From contig CAZUJF010000028.1 of the NCBI GenBank assembly GCA_964619955.1, positions 1 to 64,000 on the forward strand: a DNA stretch of 64,000 nucleotides, written 5' to 3'. Made by a program: the position numbers and the translations under genes. Shown here in pieces: positions 15,876 through 24,036 of this stretch. Under the pieces are notes generated by a model. It saw only the letters and a program-made list of their open reading frames with translations, had not been told where the DNA came from and ran no database searches. Numbering within the stretch: the stretch's first letter is position 1; each line of letters opens with the position of its first letter. The DNA comes from JACQFK01 sp964619955. Lineage in GTDB: Bacteria; Planctomycetota; MHYJ01; JACPRB01.

Positions 15876-16732
15876 TCGGCGGGGCTGAAGTCGCGGAGGA
15901 AGTCCCGGGCCCGTTCGCGCGCGGCGCGGTAGGACTCCGGGGTGGCATCGGGTCCGAAGCCGCCGCCCCAGAGCATGCGTCCGGGTCCGAAGGCGTCGGC
16001 CAGCTTCTTCACGTGCGGCGCGAGGCTGCGGTGGGGATACTGCGTGGGCTCCGTCAGCGCGGAGAGCTTCACGACCGTGTTCGGGAAGCGCGACCAGCGC
16101 ACGACGCGGTCGTGCTCCTCGGGCGTGCCCTGCAGCGGGCGGCCGAGGTGGTCGATCAGCACCGTCGTCGAGCGGAATTCCTCGATGAGCGCCTCGAAGC
16201 CGGGCGCGTAGCGCGGCTCGAAATGAAGCTGCATCGCGAGGCCCAGGTCCGAGGCCGTCTTCCAGAGGGCGCGCAGTTCCGGCCGTCCGAAGGGCGGGAG
16301 GCGTTCGGGGGCGTAGGCGTGCACGCGGGCCGCGACGAGGGGCGTGCGTTTCGCGAGGGCCGCGAGCGCCTCGAGCGCGCCGGGGCGCTCCGCGAAGAAG
16401 AGGCAGGTGCCCTTCAGGCGGCCGGCGCCGATCGAGAGGCAGTGTTCGAGGTAGCGATGGTCGTCCTGGTAGGGCTCCGGGTGGACGATGACGGCGCCGC
16501 GCACGCCCGCGCCGTCCATGCAGCGGAGCAGCTGTTCGGGACCTGAAGGCGCGGCGGGGCGGTAGGGGGCGTCTTTGTGGTAGGGGAAGCGCGGATCCGC
16601 GGTCCCCGCGAAGCAATGCACATGCGTGTCCACGGCGCCTTCGTCCGGCGGAGCCGCGGGGGCCGGTCCCGCGCAGCCGGCGAGCGTGCCGGCGAGGGCG
16701 GCTTTCAGGACGTCGCGCCGGGTGGGCTTCAT
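15824..16732 (-). CDS. Exported amidohydrolase-2 family metal hydrolase
   Basis: 302 residues from the ATG at 16732; the longer frame would put 12 extra residues before the signal. The N-terminus carries a twin-arginine motif (TRRDVLKAAL) followed by a lipobox LAGC, so it is probably a Tat-exported lipoprotein. The mature part is a TIM-barrel amidohydrolase with the first metal site HVHC near residue 37, a strand-4/5 RVHAY segment, LIDHLGRP near 190 and the C-terminal GGNAATLFRF. The family hydrolyses lactones such as 2-pyrone-4,6-dicarboxylate or L-fucono-/rhamnono-lactone, or decarboxylates. A sugar lactonase fits the neighbouring sugar-acid genes but is inference. Confidence 0.8.
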   Translation of the reverse strand: MKPTRRDVLKAALAGTLAGCAGPAPAAPPDEGAVDTHVHCFAGTADPRFPYHKDAPYRPAAPSGPEQLLRCMDGAGVRGAVIVHPEPYQDDHRYLEHCLSIGAGRLKGTCLFFAERPGALEALAALAKRTPLVAARVHAYAPERLPPFGRPELRALWKTASDLGLAMQLHFEPRYAPGFEALIEEFRSTTVLIDHLGRPLQGTPEEHDRVVRWSRFPNTVVKLSALTEPTQYPHRSLAPHVKKLADAFGPGRMLWGGGFGPDATPESYRAARERARDFLRDFSPADQSRVLGGNAATLFRFA

Positions 16733-16738
16733 TTCCGG

Positions 16739-16744
16739 AGTATA
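16739..16744 (-). promoter_or_regulatory. TATACT -10 box 6 bases before the start codon
   Basis: TATACT on the minus strand ends 6 bases before the amidohydrolase ATG at 16732, which would put transcription initiation at or next to the start codon. No good -35 is apparent. The same hexamer recurs before several other genes in this window. Confidence 0.45.
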
Positions 16745-16790
16745 TCCTTGGGGGCCGGGGAAACCCACCCATCCCCCGAACTGCCCGCGT

Positions 16791-17999
16791 TCAGACGATC
16801 ACGTAGCTGACCTGCGCCGACCCGCTGTAATCCGATCCGTCCGACAGGCGGAGGCTGAAGCGGAGTTGCGTGCTGCTGACGAACTGCGCCTCCACGAAGA
16901 CCGGCAAGCCCCCGGCGTCGACGGCCGTGGCGACGACCACCGTGGAGGCGCTCAACCAGGTCACGTTGACGGGATCCGGAACATGGAGGAAGGTTCCGGA
17001 GGCGTTGGAGATCTTGCCGGCGAAGAGGCGGACCGGTCGCTTGGAGACCCAGGCCGTTCCGTTCCATTCGAGGGTGTCCCCCGCCTGGGGGGTCACGCCG
17101 GCGATGGATTGGATCGAGAGCGGCTGGGGCGCCCAGCCGGCGGTGGTCTTCACGACGACGTCGCCGGGCTGCGTGGTGCCGGGGGCGATGCCGGCCATGC
17201 CCTCGAAGGTCTGGGGGGCGGGGAAGGGCTGAAGCTGCCAGCCCGCGGGGCCGCGGACGATCGCGTCCCCGGGCGCCGCCGAGCCCGGCGCGATGCCGGC
17301 CACGCTCTCGAGCGTGGGAGCGGGGGGGAGGGGCTGGAACTGCCACTGGCCGACGCCGCGGACGATGATGTCGCCCGTGGCGGGGGCGCTGGCGATCCCG
17401 GCGACCGCCTCGAGGCTGGGAAGGGGCTGGGCGGCCAGATCCACGCCGGTCTGTTCCGGGGAAGGGCCGGCGGTGACCAGGAAGCGGCTGGAGAAATTCA
17501 GCTGCCGGGTGGAGCGCGGGTTGGGGGATCCGTCGGGGGCGCCTCCCACGAGGAGGGAGCAGCAGCCGCAGCGGCGGTACCAGCAGAAGTCGGGCCAGCG
17601 GAAGCAGCGCTTGCCGCAGCCGCACCAGCAGCAGGCCCTCCACCAGGCGGCGAGCTCCCGAAGGAGATCGTGCATGGACCGCCAGTCCGCCTTGGCCATC
17701 GCGGCGGCTTCGGGGGGAAGTTCGTCGAGACGTTTCCTCCGGATCGCCTCGGCCATGCGCCTTCCCGCGGCGTCCTTCGCGAACGCGCGGAGCGCCTGCT
17801 CCCCCGCGTCGCTCTTCCAGGCGAGGATCCCGATGAACTCCCGGAAGAGCCCGGGCTCGGCGGAGAGCGCCTCGAACGCCGCGCGGGTCCGTTTGGAGTC
17901 GCCCGATTCGACGGCCTCGAAGACGGCGGCGACGCCCTTCGGCAGTTCCTCGGTGGACGGCAGGGAAGGCTTCGGGGGCGGAATCCGGCGCTTGGCCAT
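16791..17999 (-). CDS. Cys-cluster protein with tail-fibre-like tandem repeats
   Basis: 402 residues of no recognised family. Residues 1-120 are charged and helical, without a signal peptide. Residues 121-150 hold nine Cys (123, 124, 126, 128, 132, 139, 144, 146, 147) with several Trp/Arg/Lys, looking like a metal-binding knot or a disulfide-rich plug. Residues about 195-320 contain four tandem units of roughly 34 residues, each beginning with a LEAVAGIA-like segment, then GD-I-V-x-G and ending W-x-QPL; the last ends EWNGTAWVSK as in phage and other tail-fibre stalks. Residues 325-402 form a Thr/Val-rich beta domain. The order suggests an anchor, a trimeric stalk and a head. The start follows GGAGG; a promoter lies at 18046-18073. 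It appears to be a single-gene unit. Confidence 0.7.
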   Translation of the reverse strand: MAKRRIPPPKPSLPSTEELPKGVAAVFEAVESGDSKRTRAAFEALSAEPGLFREFIGILAWKSDAGEQALRAFAKDAAGRRMAEAIRRKRLDELPPEAAAMAKADWRSMHDLLRELAAWWRACCWCGCGKRCFRWPDFCWYRRCGCCSLLVGGAPDGSPNPRSTRQLNFSSRFLVTAGPSPEQTGVDLAAQPLPSLEAVAGIASAPATGDIIVRGVGQWQFQPLPPAPTLESVAGIAPGSAAPGDAIVRGPAGWQLQPFPAPQTFEGMAGIAPGTTQPGDVVVKTTAGWAPQPLSIQSIAGVTPQAGDTLEWNGTAWVSKRPVRLFAGKISNASGTFLHVPDPVNVTWLSASTVVVATAVDAGGLPVFVEAQFVSSTQLRFSLRLSDGSDYSGSAQVSYVIV

Positions 18000-18045
18000 G
18001 GCTCGTTCCTCCTGCGGGCGATCCTAAATATTTGGAACCCTCCGG

Positions 18046-18073
18046 ATTTTATCGCGCCGGCCCCCGCAAGCAA
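18046..18073 (-). promoter_or_regulatory. Sigma-70-type promoter for the Cys/repeat protein
   Basis: On the minus strand TTGCTT (18073-18068) and TAAAAT (18051-18046) are separated by 16 bases. They lie about 47 bases upstream of the start at 17999, with a GGAGG ribosome binding site between. The palindrome AAATATTT lies just downstream of the -10. The region is clearly less GC-rich than its surroundings. Confidence 0.55.
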
Positions 18074-18141
18074 GCATATTGTCGTGCGTACGTAGGCGAT
18101 CATGGGTCGCGACGGGACGCTGCGCTCGATCGCGGTGCGAT

Positions 18142-18159
18142 CCGGACCTTCAGGTCCGG
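18142..18159. terminator. Hairpin downstream of the 18182 gene
   Basis: CCGGACC and GGTCCGG form a perfect 7 bp stem around TTCA, 22 bases past the stop of the minus-strand gene at 18182. There is no T run, so it may be a weak terminator or an mRNA 3' end structure. The rest of the 180-base gap (18000-18181) holds the promoter of the repeat protein and nothing else I can identify. Confidence 0.35.
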
Positions 18160-18181
18160 CCGGGCCCGAGCCCGTGAGGCA

Positions 18182-19459
18182 TCAGCGCGGGCCGGACGGG
18201 GTCGCCGGCGGCCGGGCGGCGCCCTTGCCGAGGATGGGGAAGGGCTTCCGGTAGTACGCCGCCCCGCGCAGCCTCAGATACCCGCCGTCGTCGTCGGCGT
18301 ATTCGGAGGCGTGGCCGAGGTTCCCGGGGATGGGCGGCGGGTTCGTGATGCCGTCCTTCCGGGCGTCGTAGACGCGCGTGCTGCCGCCCTGGCCCCCCTG
18401 GAGCATCCAGCCGACGCAGCCCGCCTTCACGTAGCGGCCGATCGTCGGATTCTTCGGGTAATCCTCGAGGAGCAGCTGCAGCAGGTTGTCGGCGTAGTGA
18501 CCCTCCGTGTTGTTGCAGGTGCGGAACCACGTGTTGCCCGCCGCGACCTGCCAGACGAAGACGTGCAGCCCCGACGCCGCGTGGAAGTCCGAGATCCACT
18601 TGAGATGCGCCTCGAGCGAGCCGGCGACGTCGATCGCCGTCCCGTAGGGGGGCGCGAGGCCCTTCATCCCCTTGTCCCGGTCGCCCGTTTCGAAGACGGC
18701 GAAGTCCCAGTCGCCCGCCGCCGCCTTCATCAGCTGGCCCATCCGGGTCCCGCTCATCGCCCCGTTCGCGTCCCAGCCCGAGGGGTTGCAGCCCAGGAGC
18801 ACGTTCGCGGGCGCGTGCAGGTCGCGCAGCCGCTTCAGGGCCGCGGCGTAGCCGAAGAGGTTGTCGGGCAGCCCCTTCAGCTCCTCCAGGCCGCAGGAGC
18901 CGACCTTCACGTCGACCTTGGCGGGGTCCATGCCCGCCGACAGCAGCAGGTGGCACCACTCGTCGGGCTCGATCTGGATCATGACCGGCCAGGGGGCCTC
19001 CTGCCCCGCGCCCTGCACGAGCGTGCGGAAGAGGGTGAAGTACTCCTTCATGGTGGACGGCACCCGCGCGTTGACGGGGGTGGCCTGGGCGGGGCCCGGC
19101 TTGTAGCGCGCGGGGGCGGAGGCGGCCAGCAGGTAGAAGGTGAACCAGGGCACGACGCCCGCCGTCCGCGCGTCGGCCACGAGCTTGCGCGGGGAGTTGC
19201 CGAAGTTCAGCCAGTAGGGGACTTCGCCCGTCGCGGCGCCGCCGGAGAGGTACGCGACCGAGCAGTCCCAGCGCGCGCCGTGTTTCGCGCGCGTCTCCTC
19301 GATCCATTCCCGCGGGGCCTCGACCCCGAGCGTGAAGTGGTCGAGGAAGCGCTCCCGGAAGATCCGCTTCCGGGCCTCCGCGCCGGGGTCCTTCGGGGGC
19401 GCCTTCTGGGCGAGGGCGGGGGTGGACAGGAGGCAAAGGCAGACGATGATCCGGCTCAT
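18182..19459 (-). CDS. Secreted TIM-barrel-like protein of unknown activity
   Basis: 425 residues with a signal peptide ending near residue 18 (TPALAQ). The sequence alternates hydrophobic strands and helices as in a glycoside-hydrolase barrel: PWFTFYLLA near 104, VMIQIEPDEWCHLL near 157 with acidic residues at a strand end, LLGCNPSGWDAN near 220, FAVFETGDRD near 255 and LHVFVWQVAAGNTWF near 290. I do not recognise a named family. The C-terminus is low complexity. It sits 85 bases downstream of the FAD oxidoreductase gene on the same strand and may share its transcript; both look like extracytoplasmic sugar-related proteins. Confidence 0.6.
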   Translation of the reverse strand: MSRIIVCLCLLSTPALAQKAPPKDPGAEARKRIFRERFLDHFTLGVEAPREWIEETRAKHGARWDCSVAYLSGGAATGEVPYWLNFGNSPRKLVADARTAGVVPWFTFYLLAASAPARYKPGPAQATPVNARVPSTMKEYFTLFRTLVQGAGQEAPWPVMIQIEPDEWCHLLLSAGMDPAKVDVKVGSCGLEELKGLPDNLFGYAAALKRLRDLHAPANVLLGCNPSGWDANGAMSGTRMGQLMKAAAGDWDFAVFETGDRDKGMKGLAPPYGTAIDVAGSLEAHLKWISDFHAASGLHVFVWQVAAGNTWFRTCNNTEGHYADNLLQLLLEDYPKNPTIGRYVKAGCVGWMLQGGQGGSTRVYDARKDGITNPPPIPGNLGHASEYADDDGGYLRLRGAAYYRKPFPILGKGAARPPATPSGPR

Positions 19460-19544
19460 GGCGGTCTCCGCTCCAACAGGGGTTCCCGTCCCCGGATCAG
19501 GCGGAGGGCCGGAAAGGTAACGCCGTCGCCGGCCGCGGGAACGC

Positions 19545-21464
19545 CTACTTGGTGGGGCGTTTCACGGGCGCCGCCCGCTCGCCCTGATTCACGTACGGCT
19601 TCGCGGCCTCCTGCGGGCGGCCGACCCCCCGGCGCATGAGGTCCTGCAGTTCCTGAAGATGCCGCTCGTAGACCGCGCGCGGATCGACGCCGTGTTTCCG
19701 GCACAGGCTCGCGGCCATGCCGACGATCTCGCCCTCCGTGCCGCAGGTGCGCATCACGCGCACCGCGCCGAGCGCCGCGTGTTCCACGCTGATGTTGCGC
19801 CCCGCCATGAACAGGTTCCCCACGTTCCGGGAATACAGGCAGCGGTAGGGGATCCAGAACGGCCGGCCCTCCCGGTGCGCGGGGAATTCGCCGAAGTTCG
19901 CGCCGGAAATGAAGGCGTCCCCCGGGAACCCCTTCTCGTAGTTCCGGTCCGGCAGGTGCAGGTCGTTGCTCCACCCCGTCGGCGCGCAGCCGTCCGGGAA
20001 GCGCCGGTCGCTCTTGAGGTCGTCGAGGCGCAGGACGACGTCGCCGAGCAGCCGGCGGGATTCGCGCTTGCCGAGGATGTACGCGGACCAGTTGAGCACG
20101 TGGTTCGGCAGGACCTTGTCGACGTTCTTCAGGGCGTCCCACGCCCCGTACATGGCGCGGAAATTCCAGTCGCGGATGTATTCGAGCTCCAGGATGGGGT
20201 CCCGGTCGAACCCGCTCTCCCAGTACCACCCGCCCAGCTTCAGCGGATCGGGTTTGATCTTGTCGCGGCCCGGAAACGGCTTGTCCGAGAGGTCGAGCGC
20301 CCACGGGCAGCGCGGGAACGGCTGGGGCCGGGCCGCCTGCGCCGTGTCGGTGTTGATCGCGCTGACATCCTTGCACTCGCAGACGTTCCAGAGGTTGGAG
20401 GGGCCCATGCGGCCCCTGGGCTCCAGGTCGAAGTCGGCCCCCGCCAGGGCGCCCACCGTCGCGTCGCCGGTGCAGTCGGCGAACCACGTGCCGCCGAAGC
20501 GGAGGCGCCGGCCGCTCGTGGTCGACTGGGCGATCACCGCGCGGAGGCGCCCGCCGGCGGCCTCGACGGCGTTCACGCGGTGCTCCAGGTACAGCGCGAT
20601 GTTCGGTTCCGCGCGCACCCGCGCGAGCTTCTTCGCGTCCTCGTAGAGTTCGGCGGTGTTGGCCGGGCCGTAGTGCGCCCGCTGGTCCTGCTCCAGCTCG
20701 GCGACGACGTCGCCGACGCGCGGCCACGGGTCCTTGTTGCGCGCCCCTTGCAGCCACACGCGGACTTCCGAGCTGTTGTTGCCGCCGAGGACGGGGCGGT
20801 CCTGGATGAGCGCCACCTTCAGGCCCAGCCGGGCCGCCGAGAGCGCCGCGCAGGTGCCGGCGATGCCGCCGCCGCTGACGACCAGATCGAAGTCGCCCGC
20901 GGGTTCCGGCTCCTCCGGCTGCCCCAGGCAGCCGCGGCGGAAGCGCGCCAGGTCCGCTTCCCGGTCCGGGGGGACGAAGCCGGGGTCGCCGCTGAGGAGC
21001 ACCGCGTCGCAGCGGCCCTCGAAGCCGGTGAGGTCGTGCAGCACCAGCCTCGCCCGTCCCGCGCGCAGGTCGATCGATCCGCCGTCTTGCCAGTGCCACC
21101 GGGCGCCCTCGGTCCCGAAGATCGCGGCGAGCGGGCGGCCCGCGACGAGGACCTTGAAGCTTCCCGGCGCCCCCGGCGCGTTCCAGGGGGCGACCCAGTC
21201 CTTCGTCCGCACCCAGACCCGGTAGACCCCGTCCGCCGGAATCGAGATCTCCGTCGAGGCGTCGGCGACCGGACGGCCCAGGCCGTGCGCCAGCAGGTAC
21301 GGCGAGCCCATGACGTCCATGAACTGCGGATCGACGACCCAGCCGCCGCGCTCGGAGAAGCCCTCCGCCTCGGCGAGGATCAGGGGGCCGGCGGGGCGGG
21401 CCGCCTCGCCGCCGGCGGTGCAGGACATCAGGAGGACCGGGAGCAGGAGTCGGGCGCGGATCAT
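19545..21464 (-). CDS. Exported FAD-dependent oxidoreductase, PF12831 type
   Basis: 639 residues with a lipoprotein-type signal (LLMSC, Cys near residue 15). Residues 25-165 form a beta-rich, carbohydrate-binding-like domain (DGVYRVWVRTKDW). The FAD domain begins near 192 with the dinucleotide motif VSGGGIAGTCAALSAARLG, followed by the NNSSEVRVW segment typical of FAD_oxidored proteins from Planctomycetes and Verrucomicrobia. DCTGDATVGALAGADF near 330 and GRNISVEHAALGAVRVMRTCGTEG near 590 are the usual later motifs. The exact substrate is unknown; sugar oxidation is plausible. Automatic pipelines sometimes call this family xanthan lyase, for which I see no support. Confidence 0.8.
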   Translation of the reverse strand: MIRARLLLPVLLMSCTAGGEAARPAGPLILAEAEGFSERGGWVVDPQFMDVMGSPYLLAHGLGRPVADASTEISIPADGVYRVWVRTKDWVAPWNAPGAPGSFKVLVAGRPLAAIFGTEGARWHWQDGGSIDLRAGRARLVLHDLTGFEGRCDAVLLSGDPGFVPPDREADLARFRRGCLGQPEEPEPAGDFDLVVSGGGIAGTCAALSAARLGLKVALIQDRPVLGGNNSSEVRVWLQGARNKDPWPRVGDVVAELEQDQRAHYGPANTAELYEDAKKLARVRAEPNIALYLEHRVNAVEAAGGRLRAVIAQSTTSGRRLRFGGTWFADCTGDATVGALAGADFDLEPRGRMGPSNLWNVCECKDVSAINTDTAQAARPQPFPRCPWALDLSDKPFPGRDKIKPDPLKLGGWYWESGFDRDPILELEYIRDWNFRAMYGAWDALKNVDKVLPNHVLNWSAYILGKRESRRLLGDVVLRLDDLKSDRRFPDGCAPTGWSNDLHLPDRNYEKGFPGDAFISGANFGEFPAHREGRPFWIPYRCLYSRNVGNLFMAGRNISVEHAALGAVRVMRTCGTEGEIVGMAASLCRKHGVDPRAVYERHLQELQDLMRRGVGRPQEAAKPYVNQGERAAPVKRPTK

Positions 21465-21497
21465 CGCAACACCCCTTTCATCGACCGTACGGGACCC

Positions 21498-21520
21498 GCC
21501 GGGGCGATGCCCGCCCCGGC
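21498..21520. terminator. Strong GC hairpin after the glycolate operon
   Basis: GCCGGGGCG and CGCCCCGGC form a perfect 9 bp stem with a 5-base loop, 63 bases past the stop of the aminotransferase gene and before the next minus-strand gene. No T run follows, so Rho-independent termination is doubtful, but the position suits separation of the two units. Confidence 0.4.
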
Positions 21521-21582
21521 GATCCTATAAGACCGACGCCCCCTTCCCATGTCGGGGAATCGTTCCGGCCGGCCCCCCGCGA

Positions 21583-22704
21583 TCACCCCTTCCCGAGGAT
21601 GTCCTTGAACGCCGCCAGCGCCTGGTCCACGACCTCCGGACGCGCGCCGTAGCCCATTAGGCCCACGCGCCAGAGCTTGCCCGCCAGCTCGCCGAGGCCT
21701 CCCCCGATCTCGATGCCGTGTTTCTCCAGGAGCGCCTTGCGGCCCGCCTTGTCGTCGAAGCCCGCGGGAATGCGGATCGCGTTGAGCTGCGGCAGCCGCC
21801 GTCCCTCCTTCACCTGGAACTCGAAGCCCAGCGCGGCCGCGCCCTTCGCGAAGCGCTCGTGCGCCTCCTGGTGACGCTTCCAGCGCGCCTCGAGGCCCTC
21901 CTCGAGCACGATGCGCAGCGATTCGTGCAGCCCGTAGACGTTGTTGATCGGCGCCGTGTGGTGGTATGCCCGGTCCGCGCCCCAGTATTTGCGCACCAGC
22001 GAGAGATCCAGATACCAGCTCTGGACTTTCGTCTTGCGCTGGTCGAGTTTCTCCACGGCGCGGGGACTGAAGCTGATCGGCGCAAGACCCGGCGGCCCGC
22101 CGAGGCACTTCTGCGTCCCCGTGTAGATCGCGTCGATGCCCCAGGCGTCGACTTCGAGCGGGATGCCGCCCGTGGACGTGACCGCATCCACGATCGCCAG
22201 CGCACCCTGCCGGTGGGCGAGCTCGACGATCTCCTTCACCGGCTGCAGGTGACCGGTGGAGGTTTCCGCGTGCACGACGGCGACGACCTTGAAGGCCCTG
22301 CCCTTGAGCGCCGCCGCGACCTGCTCGGGTTCGAAGCCCTCGCCCCAGCGGGCGTCGAGGACCGTGACCTTCCCGCCGGCGCGGCCCGCGATGTCCGCCA
22401 TGCGAGCGCCGAAGTAGCCCTGCACGAGGACGAGCACCTCGTCGCCCGGCTCGATCAGGTTGACGAGGCAGGTCTCCATCCCGGCCGTGCCGGTGCCGGA
22501 GACCGGGAACGTGAGTTCGTTCGTGGTGCGGAAGGCCTGCTTGAGCATGGTCCGGACCTCGTCCATCAGCTTCAGGAACTGGGGGTCGAGGTGGCCGATC
22601 GTCGGCTTGTTGAAGGCCTGAAGGATGCGCGGATCCACGGGGCTGGGGCCGGGTCCCAGCAGCAGCCGCACGGGGGGCTGGTAGGCGGGAAACGGTGCGC
22701 TCAT
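21583..22704 (-). CDS. Class V alanine/serine-glyoxylate aminotransferase
   Basis: 373 residues of the fold type I, class V PLP aminotransferase family. The start LLLGPGPSPVDPRIL is diagnostic for AGXT/SgaA-type enzymes. The TGTAGME segment near 70 binds cofactor phosphate, VDAVTSTGGIP near 175 holds the Asp that contacts the pyridine nitrogen, and the Schiff-base Lys is in GTQKCLGGPPGL near 198. It is the last gene of the glycolate oxidase operon, 18 bases after glcF, so it would transaminate the glyoxylate made by GlcDEF to glycine, using alanine or serine as donor. GGAGG precedes the start. Confidence 0.88.
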   Translation of the reverse strand: MSAPFPAYQPPVRLLLGPGPSPVDPRILQAFNKPTIGHLDPQFLKLMDEVRTMLKQAFRTTNELTFPVSGTGTAGMETCLVNLIEPGDEVLVLVQGYFGARMADIAGRAGGKVTVLDARWGEGFEPEQVAAALKGRAFKVVAVVHAETSTGHLQPVKEIVELAHRQGALAIVDAVTSTGGIPLEVDAWGIDAIYTGTQKCLGGPPGLAPISFSPRAVEKLDQRKTKVQSWYLDLSLVRKYWGADRAYHHTAPINNVYGLHESLRIVLEEGLEARWKRHQEAHERFAKGAAALGFEFQVKEGRRLPQLNAIRIPAGFDDKAGRKALLEKHGIEIGGGLGELAGKLWRVGLMGYGARPEVVDQALAAFKDILGKG

Positions 22705-22722
22705 GCTTCCTCCGATTTCGTT

Positions 22723-24036
22723 CTAATCCTTGGGCTTCCCATACGACTCCGCCAGCAGCTGGGCGGGGTGGATGACGCGGATCTTCGACCCCGCCTCGCG
22801 CAGGCCGCAGCGGATCTGCATCAGGCAGCCGGGATTTCCGGTGACGACGGTGTCGCAGCCGCTCTTCCGGATCTGCTCGACCTTTCGCGCCAGCACGTTC
22901 TTCGCGAGCGCGGGCTGCGTGACGGAATAGAGCCCCGCGCTGCCGCAGCAGAACTCGGCGTCCTCCAGCGGCACGGGCTCGACGCCGGGCACGTTGCGGA
23001 TCAGCTCCTTCGGCGCCGCGCTGATCTTCTGCGCGTGCAGCAGGTGGCAGGGCTCGTCGTAGGCCACCTTGCCCGCCGTGGATTTCCCGAAGGGCTTCCG
23101 GTAGCCGATCTCCACCAGGTACTCGCTGATGTCCCGGATCTTCGCGCCGAACTCCTTCGCGGCGGCGTCGCCGTCGAGCAGCGCCCCGTAGTGGCGCAGT
23201 TCGGCGCTGCAGCCCGCGGCGTTGGTGAGGACGGCGTCGTATTTCCCCGCGTTGAAGAGCTTCACGTTCTCCGCGGCGAGCTCCTTGGCGTGGTCGCGTT
23301 CGCCGTTGTGGATGTGCAGGGCCCCGCAGCATTGCTCGGCGGCGAGCACGTCCACCTCGCAGCCGTTCTCCGTGAGGACCCGCACGGTGGCCTCGTTGAC
23401 GTCGGCGAAGAGCTGGTCCGCGAGGCAGCCGGTGAAGAGCGCGACGCGGCGTTTCTTCTCGCCGACGGCCTTGAACGTGAGACGGCCGCGGACGAGGTCG
23501 AAGTCCTCCTTGTGGCGGTCGCGGAACGAGGAGAACGGCACGTCGGGGGCCTGGACGGCCATGGCGCCGAGCTTGCCCGGGATGAGCCCCTTGCGGCCCA
23601 GCCAGCGTCCGAGCGCGGTGAAGCCGAGGATCTTCTGGACCCAGAGCAGCTTGAAGAGGATGCGCTGGGTCTTGCGCCTGGGAAGCAGCTTCTTGAAGAG
23701 GAACCAGCGCAGGATCCGCACGATCCAGCCGTGGGGGCGCTGCGGCTCCAGCACGCTGCGCGTGCGCTCGAGGACCTCCGAGTAGTGCACGCCCGAGGGG
23801 CAGGCGGTCTCGCAGGCGCGGCAGTCGAGGCACTGGTCGAGGTGCGTCAGGACCTCCTCGGTGGGCTCGAGGCGGTCCTCCAGGATCCCCTTCATGAGGT
23901 AGAGCCGGCCGCGCGGGGAGTCCATCTCCACGCGCAGTTCCTTGTAGGTGGGGCAGGCCTCGAGGCAGAGCCCGCAGTGCACGCACGCGGAGACCTGCTC
24001 GAACGAGGGCGCCCCCGACTTCGGATCGAATTTCAT
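22723..24036 (-). CDS. glcF: Glycolate oxidase iron-sulfur subunit GlcF
   Basis: 437 residues. Two 4Fe-4S ferredoxin-type motifs are visible: CVHCGLCLEACPTY near residue 17 and CLDCRACETACPSG near 70. Two CCG domains follow, with CCGALHIHNG near 235 and CCGSAGLYSVTQP near 370, the usual heterodisulfide-reductase-like cluster ligands. Length and order match GlcF. It overlaps glcE by four bases and passes electrons from the flavin subunits to the quinone pool at the membrane. Confidence 0.93.
   Translation of the reverse strand: MKFDPKSGAPSFEQVSACVHCGLCLEACPTYKELRVEMDSPRGRLYLMKGILEDRLEPTEEVLTHLDQCLDCRACETACPSGVHYSEVLERTRSVLEPQRPHGWIVRILRWFLFKKLLPRRKTQRILFKLLWVQKILGFTALGRWLGRKGLIPGKLGAMAVQAPDVPFSSFRDRHKEDFDLVRGRLTFKAVGEKKRRVALFTGCLADQLFADVNEATVRVLTENGCEVDVLAAEQCCGALHIHNGERDHAKELAAENVKLFNAGKYDAVLTNAAGCSAELRHYGALLDGDAAAKEFGAKIRDISEYLVEIGYRKPFGKSTAGKVAYDEPCHLLHAQKISAAPKELIRNVPGVEPVPLEDAEFCCGSAGLYSVTQPALAKNVLARKVEQIRKSGCDTVVTGNPGCLMQIRCGLREAGSKIRVIHPAQLLAESYGKPKD

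Noticed and set aside
16791..17999. Prophage remnant
   Set aside because: Only the repeat unit resembles tail fibres. No capsid, terminase, integrase or other phage gene occurs in the window, so the gene is treated as chromosomal.
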